In this document: positions 26,466 to 38,107 of the stretch, piece after piece
Layout: each line of letters starts with the position of its first letter
Numbering within the stretch: position 1 is the first letter of the stretch
Assembly: GCF_017939705.1 (NCBI RefSeq)
Contig: NZ_JAGKSQ010000007.1
Coordinates: 167,424-231,423, forward strand
Reading direction: 5' to 3'
Origin: Halalkalibacter suaedae
GTDB lineage: Bacteria > Bacillota > Bacilli > Bacillales > Bacillaceae_D
DNA: 64,000 nt
The notes under the pieces: generated by a model
What the model saw: only the letters and a program-made list of their open reading frames with translations
Databases searched by the model: none
Told to the model about the DNA's origin: nothing
Program-made: the position numbers and the translations under genes

Positions 26466-26990
26466 ATGAATTTACAGGAAATGACGAAGGAAGAGTTACA
26501 AGAGGTATCAATGATTGAAGTTGCTTTTGAAATTATGAAAAAAGAGCGTAAGCCATTCGACTATTATGATTTAATTAAAGAAGTTGCGAAAATAAAGGGT
26601 ATGTCAAAAGAAGAAGTGAACCAACGTATCGCTAATCTATATACAGCTATGAATATTGATGGACGTTTTCATTCATTAGGAGACAACAATTGGGGACTTA
26701 AGAGTTGGTATGCTCTTGAACAATCAGATGAGGAAATCACAACACCGGTCAAGCCTCGTAAGAAAGCGAAAATCGCTGATACTGATCTTGATGCTGGATT
26801 CGATGACTTTGATGATGAGTATGAGGATCTTGAGGACGAGCTTGATGAGCTTGCAGTTGATGACGATGCAGATGATGATGACGATACCGATGTCGAGGAC
26901 TTCGACGATAAGGCAGATATCGACGAAGATCTTGATGATGACGACGATGATAGTGATGATTTAGAAGATGATGATGACGACTTAAGCTAG
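26466..26990 (+). CDS. rpoE: DNA-directed RNA polymerase delta subunit
   Basis: 174 residues. The N-terminal ~75 residues form the HARE-HTH domain (MIEVAFEIMKKERKPFDYYDLI...NLYTAMNIDGRF) that binds core polymerase; the rest is an acidic tail almost entirely Asp and Glu that competes with nucleic acid and speeds RNAP recycling. ATG at 26466 is preferred over the adjacent TTG because of the AAAGGAAG site. pyrG follows with its own promoter. Confidence 0.95.
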   Translation: MNLQEMTKEELQEVSMIEVAFEIMKKERKPFDYYDLIKEVAKIKGMSKEEVNQRIANLYTAMNIDGRFHSLGDNNWGLKSWYALEQSDEEITTPVKPRKKAKIADTDLDAGFDDFDDEYEDLEDELDELAVDDDADDDDDTDVEDFDDKADIDEDLDDDDDDSDDLEDDDDDLS

Positions 26991-27003
26991 TCTAATCCAA
27001 CTC

Positions 27004-27032
27004 TTGACTTATGCCCGCTTTCTAGGTAGAAT
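27004..27032 (+). promoter_or_regulatory. pyrG promoter
   Basis: TTGACT (27004-27009), 17-bp spacer, TAGAAT (27027-27032). Seven nt further, transcription would begin at GGGC (27040-27043), the start sequence needed for CTP-sensitive reiterative transcription. Confidence 0.88.
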
Positions 27033-27039
27033 CATTTTT

Positions 27040-28762
<1,723 letters not shown>

Positions 28763-28772
28763 ATTAAACAAA

Positions 28773-28858
28773 AGAAGGTGCCAACCGTTAACCCCGGTTG
28801 ATACCTTCTAGCCTGTCGACAAAGTCTTGCTAAGGCGAGACTGTTGACAGGTTTTTTT
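28773..28858 (+). terminator. Tandem terminators after pyrG
   Basis: First hairpin AGAAGGTG..TACCTTCT (28773-28809); second CCTGTC..AGTCT with AGACT..GACAGG (28812-28851) followed by seven T. Confidence 0.88.
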
Positions 28859-28880
28859 GGTTAGTTGCCACGATATGGTG

Positions 28881-29007
28881 CTTCGACCTCGCTACCGGGA
28901 TGGGGGGCAGCACCCGCCGGAGGGCATGGAACTAACCGGCTCAGCCGGTGGATTTCCATTTTGCCCTTATTTCCTGCAGGAGTCGGCCCTCCCATCCCGT
29001 CCGCTTT
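28881..29007 (-). repeat. Family C GC-rich element, copy 2 (inverted)
   Basis: Reads CGCTACCGGGATGGGG at the left and CCCATCCCGTCCGCTTT at the right: the reverse complement of the 24197 copy. The inner CCGGC..GCCGG hairpin is kept. The arm near 28910 has a small deletion relative to other copies. Confidence 0.82.
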
Positions 29008-29099
29008 GTTTAGTGCGAAAACAGGGAATTTCCTTCTCCTCAAACAAAAGACAGGGGCCAAGTACCAGTGTCGCCAATAGAAAACAAACGAAATAACAT

Positions 29100-29135
29100 A
29101 AAACGCCTTTGAGAGTCATTTCTCAAAGGCGTTTT
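29100..29135. terminator. Terminator, probably for ywjG, separated from it by a repeat
   Basis: AAAACGCCTTTGAGA pairs with TCTCAAAGGCGTTTT (15 bp). T-runs on both strands. The nearest gene that could use it is ywjG on the minus strand, but a family A element lies between. The same stem sequence recurs at 62305-62345. Confidence 0.75.
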
Positions 29136-29203
29136 ATCTATGTCTGGAAGATGGTGGAAATGTTTAAGGTGTCTAACAGAAATAACGAATAAAGCAATCA
29201 CGG

Positions 29204-29323
29204 AGCGGATGAAATATACGTAGACTCCTGCGGGATGCAAAAGCCAAAGGTGAGACCCCGCAGTGCAAGGCACGAGGAGGCTCACCGGCTTCCCGCGGAA
29301 AGCGAAGTATATTTCAGGAGTGG
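29204..29323 (-). repeat. Family A element, copy 2 (inverted)
   Basis: AGCGGATGAAATATACGTAG at the left, GAAGTATATTTCAGGAGTGG at the right; same arms as the 17871 copy in reverse. The flank AATAAAGCAATCACGG resembles those of other copies, and CTTTTGTCCCAGTC near 29370 is shared with copies 3 and 5. Confidence 0.85.
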
Positions 29324-29394
29324 ATTACGCCCGCTACCTATATTGTTCGTATTTTCTATTAATTAAATCACTTTTGTCCCAGTCTCTTATTTTC

Positions 29395-29916
29395 TCATTC
29401 AAGCTCCTCGAGCATTTCCCTCATCAAAAGGGCGAGAGCGAAATAACAGTAGAGGGCTGTAATCGAGGCGGGATAGCCTACTCGCTCACCAGTATCTGTT
29501 GGCACTAATCCATTACGTACACCTAAATCGATGACGATATCAGCGAGTGTGCCTAACGGTGCTGAATCTTCCTCTGCAACAATACATACAAATGGAATTT
29601 GTTGATCATATAGCTTTTGAGCATAATCAAGTACTCGCTCGTCCGATGCCTTTCTTGCAACGAGTAAGACACGGTCAACGGAATCGAGCTCAGCCATTGA
29701 ATCGTTTACAATGAGGGAAGCGGTTTGATCTAATCGGTCTTGTCCATATAGAGCCTCCACGACAACGGTAGCCATTTCGTCGTCGCCATAAATATATAAA
29801 GTCCCTTCCCCAATCAGTGCCTGACTAAGTAAACGGGCAGCATCCTCTAATAATTCTTCTTTTGTAGCGATGGATTGAAATAATCCTGCTAGCTGTGTTG
29901 TGAAAATCTTTAGCAC
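29395..29916 (-). CDS. ywjG: YwjG family protein (DUF2529)
   Basis: 173 residues of the DUF2529 family, with a SIS-like Rossmann pattern (GTLYIYGDDEMATVVVEALYG, RVLLVARKASDERVLDYAQKL). Function unknown. It lies between pyrG and spo0F and divergent from spo0F, exactly as in B. subtilis. The stop is 72 nt from a family A element. Confidence 0.85.
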   Translation of the reverse strand: MLKIFTTQLAGLFQSIATKEELLEDAARLLSQALIGEGTLYIYGDDEMATVVVEALYGQDRLDQTASLIVNDSMAELDSVDRVLLVARKASDERVLDYAQKLYDQQIPFVCIVAEEDSAPLGTLADIVIDLGVRNGLVPTDTGERVGYPASITALYCYFALALLMREMLEELE

Positions 29917-29972
29917 GTAACAATCGCCTTCCTTCTCTTCTTTTAGTTGTCATTATAGCTTAATCCTTGATT

Positions 29973-30001
29973 ATCGACAAAAAGAGACAGGTGATGTCGG
30001 A
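29973..30001. promoter_or_regulatory. Spo0A-box-like pair upstream of spo0F
   Basis: ATCGACA at 29973-29979 (minus-strand TGTCGAT) and TGTCGGA at 29995-30001 each differ by one base from the 0A box TGTCGAA. They lie 30-60 bp upstream of the SigH promoter. Spo0A~P control of spo0F is known in B. subtilis; the site assignment here is by pattern only. Confidence 0.5.
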
Positions 30002-30030
30002 CGGTTTTTCTAGTAAGTTCATCAATTTTG

Positions 30031-30057
30031 GCAGGACTTTAATAATAAACAACGAAT
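30031..30057 (+). promoter_or_regulatory. SigH-type promoter of spo0F
   Basis: GCAGGACTT (30031-30039), 11-bp spacer, AACGAAT (30051-30057); fits the SigH consensus RnAGGAwwW-N11-12-RnnGAAT with one mismatch. spo0F in B. subtilis is SigH-dependent. Confidence 0.75.
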
Positions 30058-30134
30058 CTTAAGCTAGATGACGATGTCCAAACACCAATTATAAATAAAT
30101 ATGAAAGTGATTATAAATGAGGAGGAGTTATACA

Positions 30135-30512
30135 GTGAAGAAGATATTAGTGGTTGATGATCAATACGGAATTCGGGTGTTACTTTGTGAGATTTTACAG
30201 AAGGATGGCTATCAAATGCATGATGCGGCAAATGGTGTCCAGGCACTGAAAATTGTTGAGAAGGAGCAGCCAGACTTAGTGCTATTAGATATGAAAATTC
30301 CTGGAATGGACGGGCTTGAGATCTTGAAGCATATTAAAGAGGACCATCCACAAATCAATGTAATTATGATGACTGCATATGGTGAACTGAACCTGATTAA
30401 CGAGGCAATGAGCTTAGGAGCAATCACTCACTTTGCGAAGCCTTTTGATATTGACGATATTCGTGCAGTGATTAAGGAAAGCATTGATGGCTCGAAAACC
30501 GAAGCAAAATAA
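30135..30512 (+). CDS. spo0F: Sporulation phosphorelay response regulator Spo0F
   Basis: Single-domain receiver (125 aa) that accepts phosphate from sporulation kinases and passes it to Spo0[17 protein letters not shown] gives the acidic pair, [15 protein letters not shown] the phospho-Asp near residue 54, MMTAYGEL the Thr and HFAKPFD the Lys. No output domain. GTG at 30135 follows GAGGAGGAG; an in-frame frame start at 30117 overlaps that site. Confidence 0.96.
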   Translation: MKKILVVDDQYGIRVLLCEILQKDGYQMHDAANGVQALKIVEKEQPDLVLLDMKIPGMDGLEILKHIKEDHPQINVIMMTAYGELNLINEAMSLGAITHFAKPFDIDDIRAVIKESIDGSKTEAK

Positions 30513-30751
30513 TTTACGAAAAATAGAGGAATAAGGGCAGAAAGACGTGTAATTTGAGTTGAGTGTGCTATAATGGACACGTTAAACAATAGAGAGTTTC
30601 TTATAGATATAAAAGTGGGCGGAGAGATCTTATACATAGGTAAGAGGATAATGTTAGCTTAGGTCGGGCACATTTTAAATGGATACGATCTAGGATGGAT
30701 AAGAAAAACGTTCGCTATCTATGATTGCTCAAATACAAAGGAGGAAACAAA

Positions 30752-31615
30752 ATGCCTTTAGTATCAATGAAAGAAATGCTTAACAAAGCAAAGGCGGAAA
30801 GCTATGCAGTGGGTCAATTCAACATTAACAACCTTGAATTTACTCAAGCGATTCTTCAAGCAGCAGAGGAAGAGAAGTCTCCAGTAATCCTAGGTGTATC
30901 TGAGGGTGCAGCACGTTACATGGGAGGATTCAAATTAATTGTCAACATGGTTAAGGATCTTATGGAAGAGTACGGTACAACTGTACCAGTTGCGATTCAC
31001 CTTGATCACGGTTCTAGCTTCGAGAAGTGTGTAGAAGCAATCCATGCAGGTTTCACATCTGTTATGATTGATGGTTCACATCACCCACTTGAAGAAAACA
31101 TCGCAATTACGAAGCAAGTTGTAGCTGTTGCTCATGCTCTTGGAGTATCTGTTGAAGCAGAGCTTGGTCGTATCGGTGGACAAGAAGATGATTTAATCGT
31201 TGATGATGCAGAAGCTGCTTACGCGATTCCTGCTGAGTGTAAAGAACTAGTTGCTGCAACTGGCGTAGATTGTTTCGCTCCTGCTCTAGGTTCTGTACAT
31301 GGTCCTTACAAAGGTGAACCAAACCTTGGTTTCGATCGTATGAAGGAAATTGATGAGCTTGTTGGAATTCCACTTGTTCTTCACGGTGGTACTGGTATTC
31401 CGTTGAAGGATGTTCAAAAGGCAATTTCATTTGGACATGCAAAGATCAACGTTAACACAGAAAACCAAATCACATCTGCTAAAGCAGTTCGTGAAGTGCT
31501 TGAGGCAAACCCAGAAATGATTGATCCTCGTAAATACTTAGGACCAGCACGTGACACAATTAAAGCAACAGTAATTGGCAAAATGCGTGAATTCGGTTCT
31601 TCAAACAAAGCATAA
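30752..31615 (+). CDS. fbaA: Fructose-bisphosphate aldolase, class II
   Basis: Zinc-dependent glycolytic/gluconeogenic aldolase, 287 residues. Catalytic Asp and zinc His in HLDHGSS near residue 84, further zinc His in GSVHGPYKG near 180 and LHGGTG near 210. AAAGGAGGAAAC precedes ATG. In B. subtilis a transaldolase gene follows; here a strong terminator and then murAB follow directly. Confidence 0.97.
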   Translation: MPLVSMKEMLNKAKAESYAVGQFNINNLEFTQAILQAAEEEKSPVILGVSEGAARYMGGFKLIVNMVKDLMEEYGTTVPVAIHLDHGSSFEKCVEAIHAGFTSVMIDGSHHPLEENIAITKQVVAVAHALGVSVEAELGRIGGQEDDLIVDDAEAAYAIPAECKELVAATGVDCFAPALGSVHGPYKGEPNLGFDRMKEIDELVGIPLVLHGGTGIPLKDVQKAISFGHAKINVNTENQITSAKAVREVLEANPEMIDPRKYLGPARDTIKATVIGKMREFGSSNKA

Positions 31616-31631
31616 TACATCCGTATGGTTA

Positions 31632-31668
31632 GACAAAAAGCAGTTCAGCTGAACTGCTTTTTGTCCAT
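31632..31668. terminator. Terminator after fbaA, perfect 34-bp palindrome
   Basis: From 31632 to 31665 the sequence is a perfect 17+17 inverted repeat with no spacer (GACAAAAAGCAGTTCAG then its exact complement). As RNA it would close with a small loop carved from CAGCTG and a U-rich 3' arm. Confidence 0.85.
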
Positions 31669-31884
31669 TCATAGGGGAATATCGACGAATTTCTACCTAT
31701 TCCTAAATTCCTCAACAAATTTTCATAATAAAAGATGACAATTCCAAGCAATAACACCGATAATAGAAAAGACTTCTTTCTATTTTGACAAGAAAAGATT
31801 CGTTACTTTCGCTTTGAAATGGTTATAATGGAAAATAGAAGATTACTCTAGATGGTGACTAGCAACGATGGAAAGGATGCGAGT

Positions 31885-33168
31885 ATGGATAAATTAATGA
31901 TTGAAGGCGGATATCCTTTAGAAGGTAGTGTACAAATAAGTGGAGCAAAAAATAGTGCAGTAGCATTAATTCCAGCTGCAATTTTGGCTGATTCCGAAGT
32001 AACCATCGACAATCTACCAGCAATTTCTGATGTTCAATTACTAGCAGAGCTTCTCCGTGAAATTGGAGGAGAGGTTGAGTTAAGTACTCATGAAATCAAA
32101 ATTAATCCGGAAAAAATGATAGCAATGCCACTTCCGAATGGAAGAGTGAAGAAGCTACGAGCTTCTTATTATTTAATGGGAGCAATGCTAGGGAAATTCA
32201 AAAAAGCAGTGATTGGTCTACCAGGAGGCTGCAATCTGGGCCCAAGACCCATTGATCAACATATTAAAGGTTTCGAGGCACTTGGAGCAAAGGTAACCAA
32301 TGAACAAGGGGCTATTTATCTGCGTGCAGATGAGCTTCGTGGGGCAAGAATCTATCTTGATGTTGTCAGTGTTGGGGCAACGATTAATATCATGCTTGCA
32401 GCTGTGCGAGCAAAAGGACAGACAATCATTGAAAATGCAGCGAAAGAGCCAGAAATTATTGATGTTGCAACATTACTTACGAGTATGGGAGCACGCATCA
32501 AAGGGGCTGGAACAAATGTAATCCGGATTGATGGTGTGGATTCATTATCAGGCTGCAGGCATTCAATTATTCCAGACCGTATTGAAGCGGGAACGTATAT
32601 GATCCTAGCCGCAGCGATGGGGCAAAAGGTAGTCATAGATAATATTATTCCATATCATGTTGAGTCACTCATTGCTAAGCTAAGAGAGATGGGAGTCGTC
32701 ATTGAAGAGAGCGACGATCAGCTACTTATACATAGTACTGCTGTCAAAAAGGGTGTCGATATCAAAACCCTAGTCTACCCTGGTTTCCCAACGGATCTCC
32801 AACAACCGTTTACTAGCCTGTTAACACAGGCCGAAGGGACAAGTATTGTAACAGATACAATATATAATGCCCGCTTCAAGCATATTGATGAATTACGAAG
32901 AATGGGTGCGAATGTTAAGGTTGAAGGCAGGTCGGCAATTTTGAACGGACCAACCAAGCTTCAAGGAGCCAAAGTAAAGGCAAGTGATCTCCGTGCCGGA
33001 GCTGCACTTATTGTTGCTGGCTTGCTTGCTGATGGAATCACCGAAATCTCCGGACTTGAGCATATTGACAGAGGCTACGCAAACCTTGAAGAAAAGCTAA
33101 TCGGACTAGGTGCAAAAATTTGGCGTGAAAAAATGACCGAAGAAGAAGTCGAGCAAGTCGAAAGTTAA
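31885..33168 (+). CDS. murAB: UDP-N-acetylglucosamine 1-carboxyvinyltransferase 2 (MurAB/MurZ)
   Basis: Second MurA paralogue, first committed step of peptidoglycan synthesis. 427 residues with [16 protein letters not shown] near residue 18, the PEP-binding Cys in [15 protein letters not shown] near 116, and [15 protein letters not shown] near 300. Start ATG at 31885 follows GGAAAGGAT; an earlier in-frame ATG at 31852 is unlikely. Lies between fbaA and rho as in B. subtilis; glpX, which lies between murAB and rho there, is absent and a family A repeat occupies the gap. Confidence 0.95.
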   Translation: MDKLMIEGGYPLEGSVQISGAKNSAVALIPAAILADSEVTIDNLPAISDVQLLAELLREIGGEVELSTHEIKINPEKMIAMPLPNGRVKKLRASYYLMGAMLGKFKKAVIGLPGGCNLGPRPIDQHIKGFEALGAKVTNEQGAIYLRADELRGARIYLDVVSVGATINIMLAAVRAKGQTIIENAAKEPEIIDVATLLTSMGARIKGAGTNVIRIDGVDSLSGCRHSIIPDRIEAGTYMILAAAMGQKVVIDNIIPYHVESLIAKLREMGVVIEESDDQLLIHSTAVKKGVDIKTLVYPGFPTDLQQPFTSLLTQAEGTSIVTDTIYNARFKHIDELRRMGANVKVEGRSAILNGPTKLQGAKVKASDLRAGAALIVAGLLADGITEISGLEHIDRGYANLEEKLIGLGAKIWREKMTEEEVEQVES

Positions 33169-33241
33169 CTGAAAGAAAATGAAGAGGGGCTTTGACCTAA
33201 AGAATGGTGGCTAATTGAAACTCCGAACAAAGCAAGTGTTT

Positions 33242-33358
33242 AGCGGATGAAATATACGTAGACTCCTGCGGGATCTAAAGCCAAGGGTGAGACCCCGCAG
33301 GCGTAGACGAGGAGGCTCACCGGCTTCCCGCGGAAAGCGAAGTATATTTCAGAAGCGG
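33242..33358 (-). repeat. Family A element, copy 3 (inverted)
   Basis: AGCGGATGAAATATACGTAG..GGAAAGCGAAGTATATTTCAGAAGCGG. Flank CCGAACAAAGCAAGTG on the left and CACTTGTCCCAGCC on the right recur in other copies. The rest of the gap to rho (33359-33627) is AT-rich with one AATCAG..CTGATT hairpin near 33580; nothing else is recognised there. Confidence 0.85.
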
Positions 33359-33627
33359 TGCCGCAAACGATCTATCTTGTTCGGGCGGTTCAGACCACTT
33401 GTCCCAGCCTTCTCTTCTAAATGTTTTTTAGTGATCTTGAATAATGATCATGAAAAAGGTTAAAATAAAAGATATTCGATTCCTTCACCTTATCTTTCTC
33501 CGTACAATCTCTATCCCTTCTTACATACAAGAAAAGGCTATTCCAGACTACGATGAGTATAAGTGAAGAAAAATCCATATAATCAATCAGGTTACAACTG
33601 ATTAGTAAATAGAAACGTGGTGTTACA

Positions 33628-34899
33628 ATGGGTGTCCATATATCAGATTTAGAGAATATGAAGCTAAAAGAACTTTATGAACTTGCTAGAGAATACAAGA
33701 TTTCCTATTACAGCAAGTTAACGAAAAAAGAATTGGTGTTTGCGATCCTTAAAGGACAGGCCGAACAGGATGGACTTCTGTTCATGGAAGGTGTCCTAGA
33801 AATTATTCAGTCAGAAGGCTTTGGCTTCTTGCGACCAATCAATTACATGCCAAGCTCAGAAGACATCTATATCTCCGCTTCTCAGATTCGTAGATTCGAT
33901 TTAAGAAATGGTGACAAGGTTTCTGGTAAGGTTCGTCCACCAAAAGAAAATGAGCGCTATCACGGTTTGTTACATGTTGAAGCAGTGAACGGCGATGCAC
34001 CGGAAACATCAAGAGAACGTCCTCATTTCCCTGCACTTACTCCACTATATCCTGAACAGAAAATTGAATTAGAGACAGCACCTGGTCGTGTATCATCACG
34101 AATCATTGATATGATCTCACCTGTTGGTTTTGGTCAACGTGGATTAATTGTTGCACCACCAAAGGCTGGTAAGACGTCATTAATGAAAGAGGTTGCTAAC
34201 AGCATCGCTGAAAATCACCCCGATGTTGAGTTAATCGTCCTTTTAATTGACGAACGACCAGAGGAAGTAACCGATATTGAGCGTTCGGTTAAGGCTGAAG
34301 TCGTCAGCTCTACCTTTGATGAAATGCCAGAAAACCATATTAAAGTAGCTGAGCTTGTATTAGAGCGTGCAATGCGACTCGTTGAGCATCGAAAAGATGT
34401 GGTCATTTTAATGGATAGTATCACAAGATTAGCGCGTGCGTATAACCTTGTTATCCCACCAAGTGGCAGAACCTTATCAGGTGGTATCGATCCAGCTGCA
34501 TTTCACCGTCCTAAGCGTTTCTTCGGGGCAGCCCGTAATATCGAAGAGGGTGGAAGCTTAACCATTTTAGCGACAGCTTTAGTTGAGACAGGCTCCCGTA
34601 TGGATGATGTTATTTATGAGGAATTCAAAGGGACAGGAAACATGGAGCTACATCTTGATCGTAAGCTTGCTGAGCGTCGAATCTTCCCATCAATTGATAT
34701 TCGTCGGTCTGGAACAAGAAAAGAAGAGCTTCTTTTACCGAAGGATCAGCTAGAAAAGCTATGGGCTGTTCGTAAGACGATGAATGACTCACCAGAATTT
34801 GTTGATCATTTCATCAAACGAGTGAAAGAAACTAAAACAAATATTGATTTCTTTGCTTCAATGGAAGAAGAAATGAAGAAATCCACACGGAAACGATAA
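33628..34899 (+). CDS. rho: Transcription termination factor Rho
   Basis: Hexameric RNA helicase, 423 residues. N-terminal helical region ([33 protein letters not shown]), cold-shock-like RNA-binding domain ([16 protein letters not shown]...PSSEDIYIS), then the RecA-type ATPase with Walker [10 protein letters not shown] near residue 175 and Walker [19 protein letters not shown] at 33628 is weakly supported by GTGGTG but matches family length. Confidence 0.97.
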   Translation: MGVHISDLENMKLKELYELAREYKISYYSKLTKKELVFAILKGQAEQDGLLFMEGVLEIIQSEGFGFLRPINYMPSSEDIYISASQIRRFDLRNGDKVSGKVRPPKENERYHGLLHVEAVNGDAPETSRERPHFPALTPLYPEQKIELETAPGRVSSRIIDMISPVGFGQRGLIVAPPKAGKTSLMKEVANSIAENHPDVELIVLLIDERPEEVTDIERSVKAEVVSSTFDEMPENHIKVAELVLERAMRLVEHRKDVVILMDSITRLARAYNLVIPPSGRTLSGGIDPAAFHRPKRFFGAARNIEEGGSLTILATALVETGSRMDDVIYEEFKGTGNMELHLDRKLAERRIFPSIDIRRSGTRKEELLLPKDQLEKLWAVRKTMNDSPEFVDHFIKRVKETKTNIDFFASMEEEMKKSTRKR

Positions 34900-34920
34900 A
34901 CGGACTGGTGTAAATTGGAG

Positions 34921-34949
34921 TTGCAATTTACTCATTAAGTTGATATAAT
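34921..34949 (+). promoter_or_regulatory. Promoter of rpmE2
   Basis: TTGCAA, 17-bp spacer, TATAAT (34944-34949). No Zur-box-like TCGTAATnATTACGA palindrome is visible between it and the gene. Confidence 0.75.
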
Positions 34950-35014
34950 TTCGTCATGTGTGATTGAGATAACTCTGTTTCGAAGAGATTCAGGGCAAAA
35001 GGAGATGAAAAGTA

Positions 35015-35260
35015 ATGAAACAAGAAATTCACCCAAATTACCAAAAAGTTGTTTTCTTGGATACAAGCACAGGTTTTAAATTCCTTAGTGGTTCTACAAG
35101 AGGTTCAGCTGAAACAATTGAGTGGGAAGATGGTAACACATATCCACTTCTTAAAGTTGAAGTTAGTGCGGATTCTCACCCATTCTACACTGGTAAGCAG
35201 AAGCTTAACGATGTTGGTGGACGAGTTGACCGCTTCAAGAAGAAATACAACATGAAGTAA
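35015..35260 (+). CDS. rpmE2: 50S ribosomal protein L31 type B (zinc-free form)
   Basis: 81 residues with no cysteine at all, so it lacks the zinc ribbon of the CxxC form. [19 protein letters not shown] and [17 protein letters not shown] ([16 protein letters not shown]) segments are typical of type B L31. It sits in the rho-rpmE-tdk slot where B. subtilis encodes the zinc-binding RpmE. AAAAGGAGATG precedes ATG. Confidence 0.94.
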   Translation: MKQEIHPNYQKVVFLDTSTGFKFLSGSTRGSAETIEWEDGNTYPLLKVEVSADSHPFYTGKQKLNDVGGRVDRFKKKYNMK

Positions 35261-35275
35261 ACTTCATAAATAAAG

Positions 35276-35307
35276 CAGGCAAGCGAGAGCTCTGCCTGTT
35301 TTTTTTT
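35276..35307 (+). terminator. Terminator after rpmE2
   Basis: CAGGCA..TGCCTG hairpin followed by nine T. Confidence 0.85.
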
Positions 35308-35423
35308 CAGAAAAGAGTGCCGTTTCTAGTAAATTAGACGATAAAACAGTACAAGCAACCCTAAAAAAGGGGTGAAAGAGGCTTGTTCATTATAGATTAT
35401 TTTCGTAAGGTGGGGGAATATAG

Positions 35424-36044
35424 ATGCAGATTTTTAAGCAGCTTGGTTGGGTTGAAGTGATTTGTGGAAGTATGTTTTCGGGCAAGTCTGAAGAGCTAAT
35501 TAGACGAGTGCGACGCGTGAGTTTTGGAAAGCTTAAGGTTCAAGTATTTAAGCCAGCACTTGATAATCGTTATAGTGAGGAAGAGGTTGTCTCACATAAT
35601 GGAAACAAGGTAATGGCAACACCTGTTGCTTGTTCAAGTGATTTGTTGCCGCTCGTTCTTGAAGATACTCAGGTTGTTGGGATCGACGAGGTTCAATTTT
35701 TTGATGAAGAGATTGTTCATGTGGTGGACGAGCTTGCTAATCGTGGCATTCGTGTTATTTGTGCTGGACTTGATCAAGATTTCCGTGGCGAGCCATTTGG
35801 ACCAATCCAAGCATTGATGGCGATTGCTGAAGAAGTAACGAAGCTTCAAGCCGTCTGTCCTAGCTGTGGTGCTCCAGCGAGCCGAACGCAACGCTTGATT
35901 GATGGGCAACCTGCTTCTTATACAGATCCGATTATTCTTGTTGGTGCATCTGAATCCTACGAACCACGCTGTCGTGACTGCCATGAGGTTCCTCACCGCC
36001 CGCAGCATGCCAAAGTGATTGAAAGAAGTACAACGCAAGTGTAA
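35424..36044 (+). CDS. tdk: Thymidine kinase
   Basis: Phosphorylates thymidine in salvage. 206-residue type II kinase: P-loop [17 protein letters not shown] near residue 13, DEVQFFD near 90 with catalytic Glu, FRGEPFGP, and a zinc lasso with CPSCG and CRDCH. GGTGGGGG precedes ATG. Monocistronic with strong terminator. Confidence 0.96.
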   Translation: MQIFKQLGWVEVICGSMFSGKSEELIRRVRRVSFGKLKVQVFKPALDNRYSEEEVVSHNGNKVMATPVACSSDLLPLVLEDTQVVGIDEVQFFDEEIVHVVDELANRGIRVICAGLDQDFRGEPFGPIQALMAIAEEVTKLQAVCPSCGAPASRTQRLIDGQPASYTDPIILVGASESYEPRCRDCHEVPHRPQHAKVIERSTTQV

Positions 36045-36050
36045 TAAGGC

Positions 36051-36092
36051 AAAAAAGCCGAACATCTCATATTGGATGTTCGGCTTTTTTTT
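36051..36092. terminator. Terminator after tdk
   Basis: AAAAAAGCCGAACATC pairs with GATGTTCGGCTTTTTT (16 bp), then more T. Confidence 0.92.
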
Positions 36093-36179
36093 ATGGTCAA
36101 AACTAACAGCTACATTTCCTACAAGATCGGGGACACTAATTGATGCAGCCCTACTTTAGTATTATGGAGGTGCATTTGC

Positions 36180-36665
36180 ATGAGAAAATGGATAGCTCCG
36201 CTAACATTAGGAGTGCTGCTTGTCACGGGGTGTCAGGCTGGACCAATCGAAGGAACACAGGACGGACAAGGGATACAGAGTATGTCGACAGACTCAGATG
36301 TGAACCGTCTGACTTATGGCTTATTCGGACCGGGTCCAATGAATTTCGAAAGTATTAATCGACAAAAGCCGACATATGGTTATCGAAGTGATATCCAAAA
36401 TACGACTGGAACAAGCTTTAGATCAATGCATGCTGAACGTCGTCATTTAGGGAACGACCAACAGCTGATCCATCATATTATTCATGATGAATTTGGGCTT
36501 GATTCAGGTATGGTCATTCTTGCGGGAAGTCATGCGTTCGTCAATGTGTCGATTCCTAAGGATCTTGAAGACGATGAAAAGAAAAAGAAGATCGATTCAC
36601 TCGAGCGAAAGTTCCAAGAGGAAATCCCGAGATATCGCGTTCATATTACCGAAGAGAGTAACTAG
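36180..36665 (+). CDS. Putative lipoprotein, possibly YhcN/YlaJ-like
   Basis: 161 residues. N-terminal MRK, hydrophobic core and lipobox LLVTGC (Cys near residue 18) predict a lipid-anchored protein outside the membrane. The mature part is polar with RLTYGLFGPGPMNFES, then DEFGLDSGMVILAGSHAFVNVSIP, which resembles the YhcN/YlaJ sporulation-lipoprotein core, and a charged tail. TGGAGGTGC precedes ATG. Lipoprotein nature is firm; family assignment is tentative. Confidence 0.7.
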   Translation: MRKWIAPLTLGVLLVTGCQAGPIEGTQDGQGIQSMSTDSDVNRLTYGLFGPGPMNFESINRQKPTYGYRSDIQNTTGTSFRSMHAERRHLGNDQQLIHHIIHDEFGLDSGMVILAGSHAFVNVSIPKDLEDDEKKKKIDSLERKFQEEIPRYRVHITEESN

Positions 36666-36668
36666 AAG

Positions 36669-36702
36669 AAAGAGGGTGTCCTGTCTAGGGACACCCTCTT
36701 TA
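36669..36702. terminator. Bidirectional terminator between the lipoprotein gene and cdr
   Basis: AAAGAGGGTGTCC pairs with GGACACCCTCTTT; four nt from the stop of the convergent gene. Confidence 0.9.
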
Positions 36703-36705
36703 CGA

Positions 36706-38013
36706 TTAACGTCGTCGTGCTGTTTGCTGTAATGGATCCCATGCCATGTTAAATGGCGGGGCGTAGGCGAGGTCTAGATCCTCTAATTCCGCGATCGTCA
36801 TCCGATGATAAAGAGCTGTCGCAAGCACATCGATACGCTTGTCGACACCCTTTTTCCCGATGATTTGGCCACCAAGTAATTGATTAGTTTCCGTGTGATA
36901 AAAAAGACGAAGCGTCATTCGTTCAGGGTCAGGATAATAGCCAGCGATATCGGGTAACGAAGCTGTAACGGCTTCATATGGGAATCGCTGTGTTTCAATC
37001 TCACTTGCAGATAATCCAGTTCTCGCTAAGGTAAGGTCAAAGAATTTAATGATTGATGTACCAACAATCCCTTGAAAAGCCCGACCTTTGCCAATCATAG
37101 AGAGTCCTGCTAAGCGTCCTTGTTTATTTGCGTGGGTTCCAAGTGGAATATAGTCATCCTTCTCCTTGATACGATGGTACTGAGTGGCACAATCTCCAGC
37201 AGCGTAGATATCCTCAATATTCGTCTCTAAAAAGGCGTTGACTTTAATGGCTCCATTTTTGTGAAAGTGGATCCCTGTTTCCTTTAAGAATGAAGTGTTT
37301 GGACGAACACCGACAGCGACAATGACAAGGTCACTCTCAATCTCGCCTTTATCCGTTAGAACACGCTGGACTCGCTCTGTTCCTGCAAACCCTTTGACCG
37401 ATTCATTTAATTTAACGGTGATCCCGTGCTTTGTTGCTTCCTCCTCGATCATTTCAGCTAGATCCTCATCGAAAATCGTTGCGAGCTGTGAGGATTGTTC
37501 GATAATGGTCACGTCTTTTCCAATTTCTACGAGGTTTTCAGCCATTTCAAGACCGATATAGCCACCACCGATAATCGTTACCTTTTGTCGACCTTCTGCA
37601 TCCTTAATCAATGCTTCTGTCTCAGGGATCGTTTTGATTGTATGAATCCCATCAAGATCTGCCCCGTCCCATTTTGGCATGACAGGTGTGGCACCAGTTG
37701 CGATCAGTAATTTATCATAGCTTATTTCAAAACCGTCACCAATGACGACTTTCTTCTTTGGATCAATTTCTGTAACTTCATGGTTTGTCCGAGCGTCAAT
37801 CCCGTACTTCTCTCTAAAAGTTTCGATACTTCGGGCAATAAGAGAATCAGTTGAATCAATCAACTGACCGACAACATAAGGAAGACCACACTGGGCATAA
37901 GAATAGATTTCCCCTTTTTCAAGTGTTGTGACCTCAGCCTCCGAATCATTGCGGACAATTTGCATAGCAGCACTCATCCCGGCTGCGTCACCACCGATAA
38001 TGACATATTTCAT
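36706..38013 (-). CDS. cdr: CoA-disulfide reductase family flavoprotein
   Basis: 435-residue FAD/NAD(P)H pyridine nucleotide-disulfide oxidoreductase. FAD motif [15 protein letters not shown] at the N terminus, the single redox Cys in [11 protein letters not shown] near residue 43 (the CoA-disulfide reductase pattern), second nucleotide-binding motif [16 protein letters not shown] near 153 and IYAAGDCA near 275. It likely keeps CoA or low-molecular-weight thiols reduced. The start at 38013 follows AAGAGGTG; seven extra upstream codons lack support. Confidence 0.88.
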   Translation of the reverse strand: MKYVIIGGDAAGMSAAMQIVRNDSEAEVTTLEKGEIYSYAQCGLPYVVGQLIDSTDSLIARSIETFREKYGIDARTNHEVTEIDPKKKVVIGDGFEISYDKLLIATGATPVMPKWDGADLDGIHTIKTIPETEALIKDAEGRQKVTIIGGGYIGLEMAENLVEIGKDVTIIEQSSQLATIFDEDLAEMIEEEATKHGITVKLNESVKGFAGTERVQRVLTDKGEIESDLVIVAVGVRPNTSFLKETGIHFHKNGAIKVNAFLETNIEDIYAAGDCATQYHRIKEKDDYIPLGTHANKQGRLAGLSMIGKGRAFQGIVGTSIIKFFDLTLARTGLSASEIETQRFPYEAVTASLPDIAGYYPDPERMTLRLFYHTETNQLLGGQIIGKKGVDKRIDVLATALYHRMTIAELEDLDLAYAPPFNMAWDPLQQTARRR

Positions 38014-38107
38014 GAAAGCACCTCTTTTCCACATTAATCATACATACCATATGTATTCCCGATTTAATTAGTATTGAAGCAAACTTTTGGAAAGTATACA
38101 TATGAAA

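Noticed and set aside
28857..29096. Open frames on both strands over the family C element
   Set aside because: GC-rich repeat with few stops in all frames; not protein-like and repeated in four places.
31107..31442. 111-codon antisense frame within fbaA
   Set aside because: Shadow of a strongly biased coding gene, with a Gln/His/Leu-rich low-complexity translation.
31785..31829. TTGACA and TATAAT upstream of murAB as a promoter pair
   Set aside because: They are separated by 33 bp, so they do not form one SigA promoter; only the TATAAT may be real.
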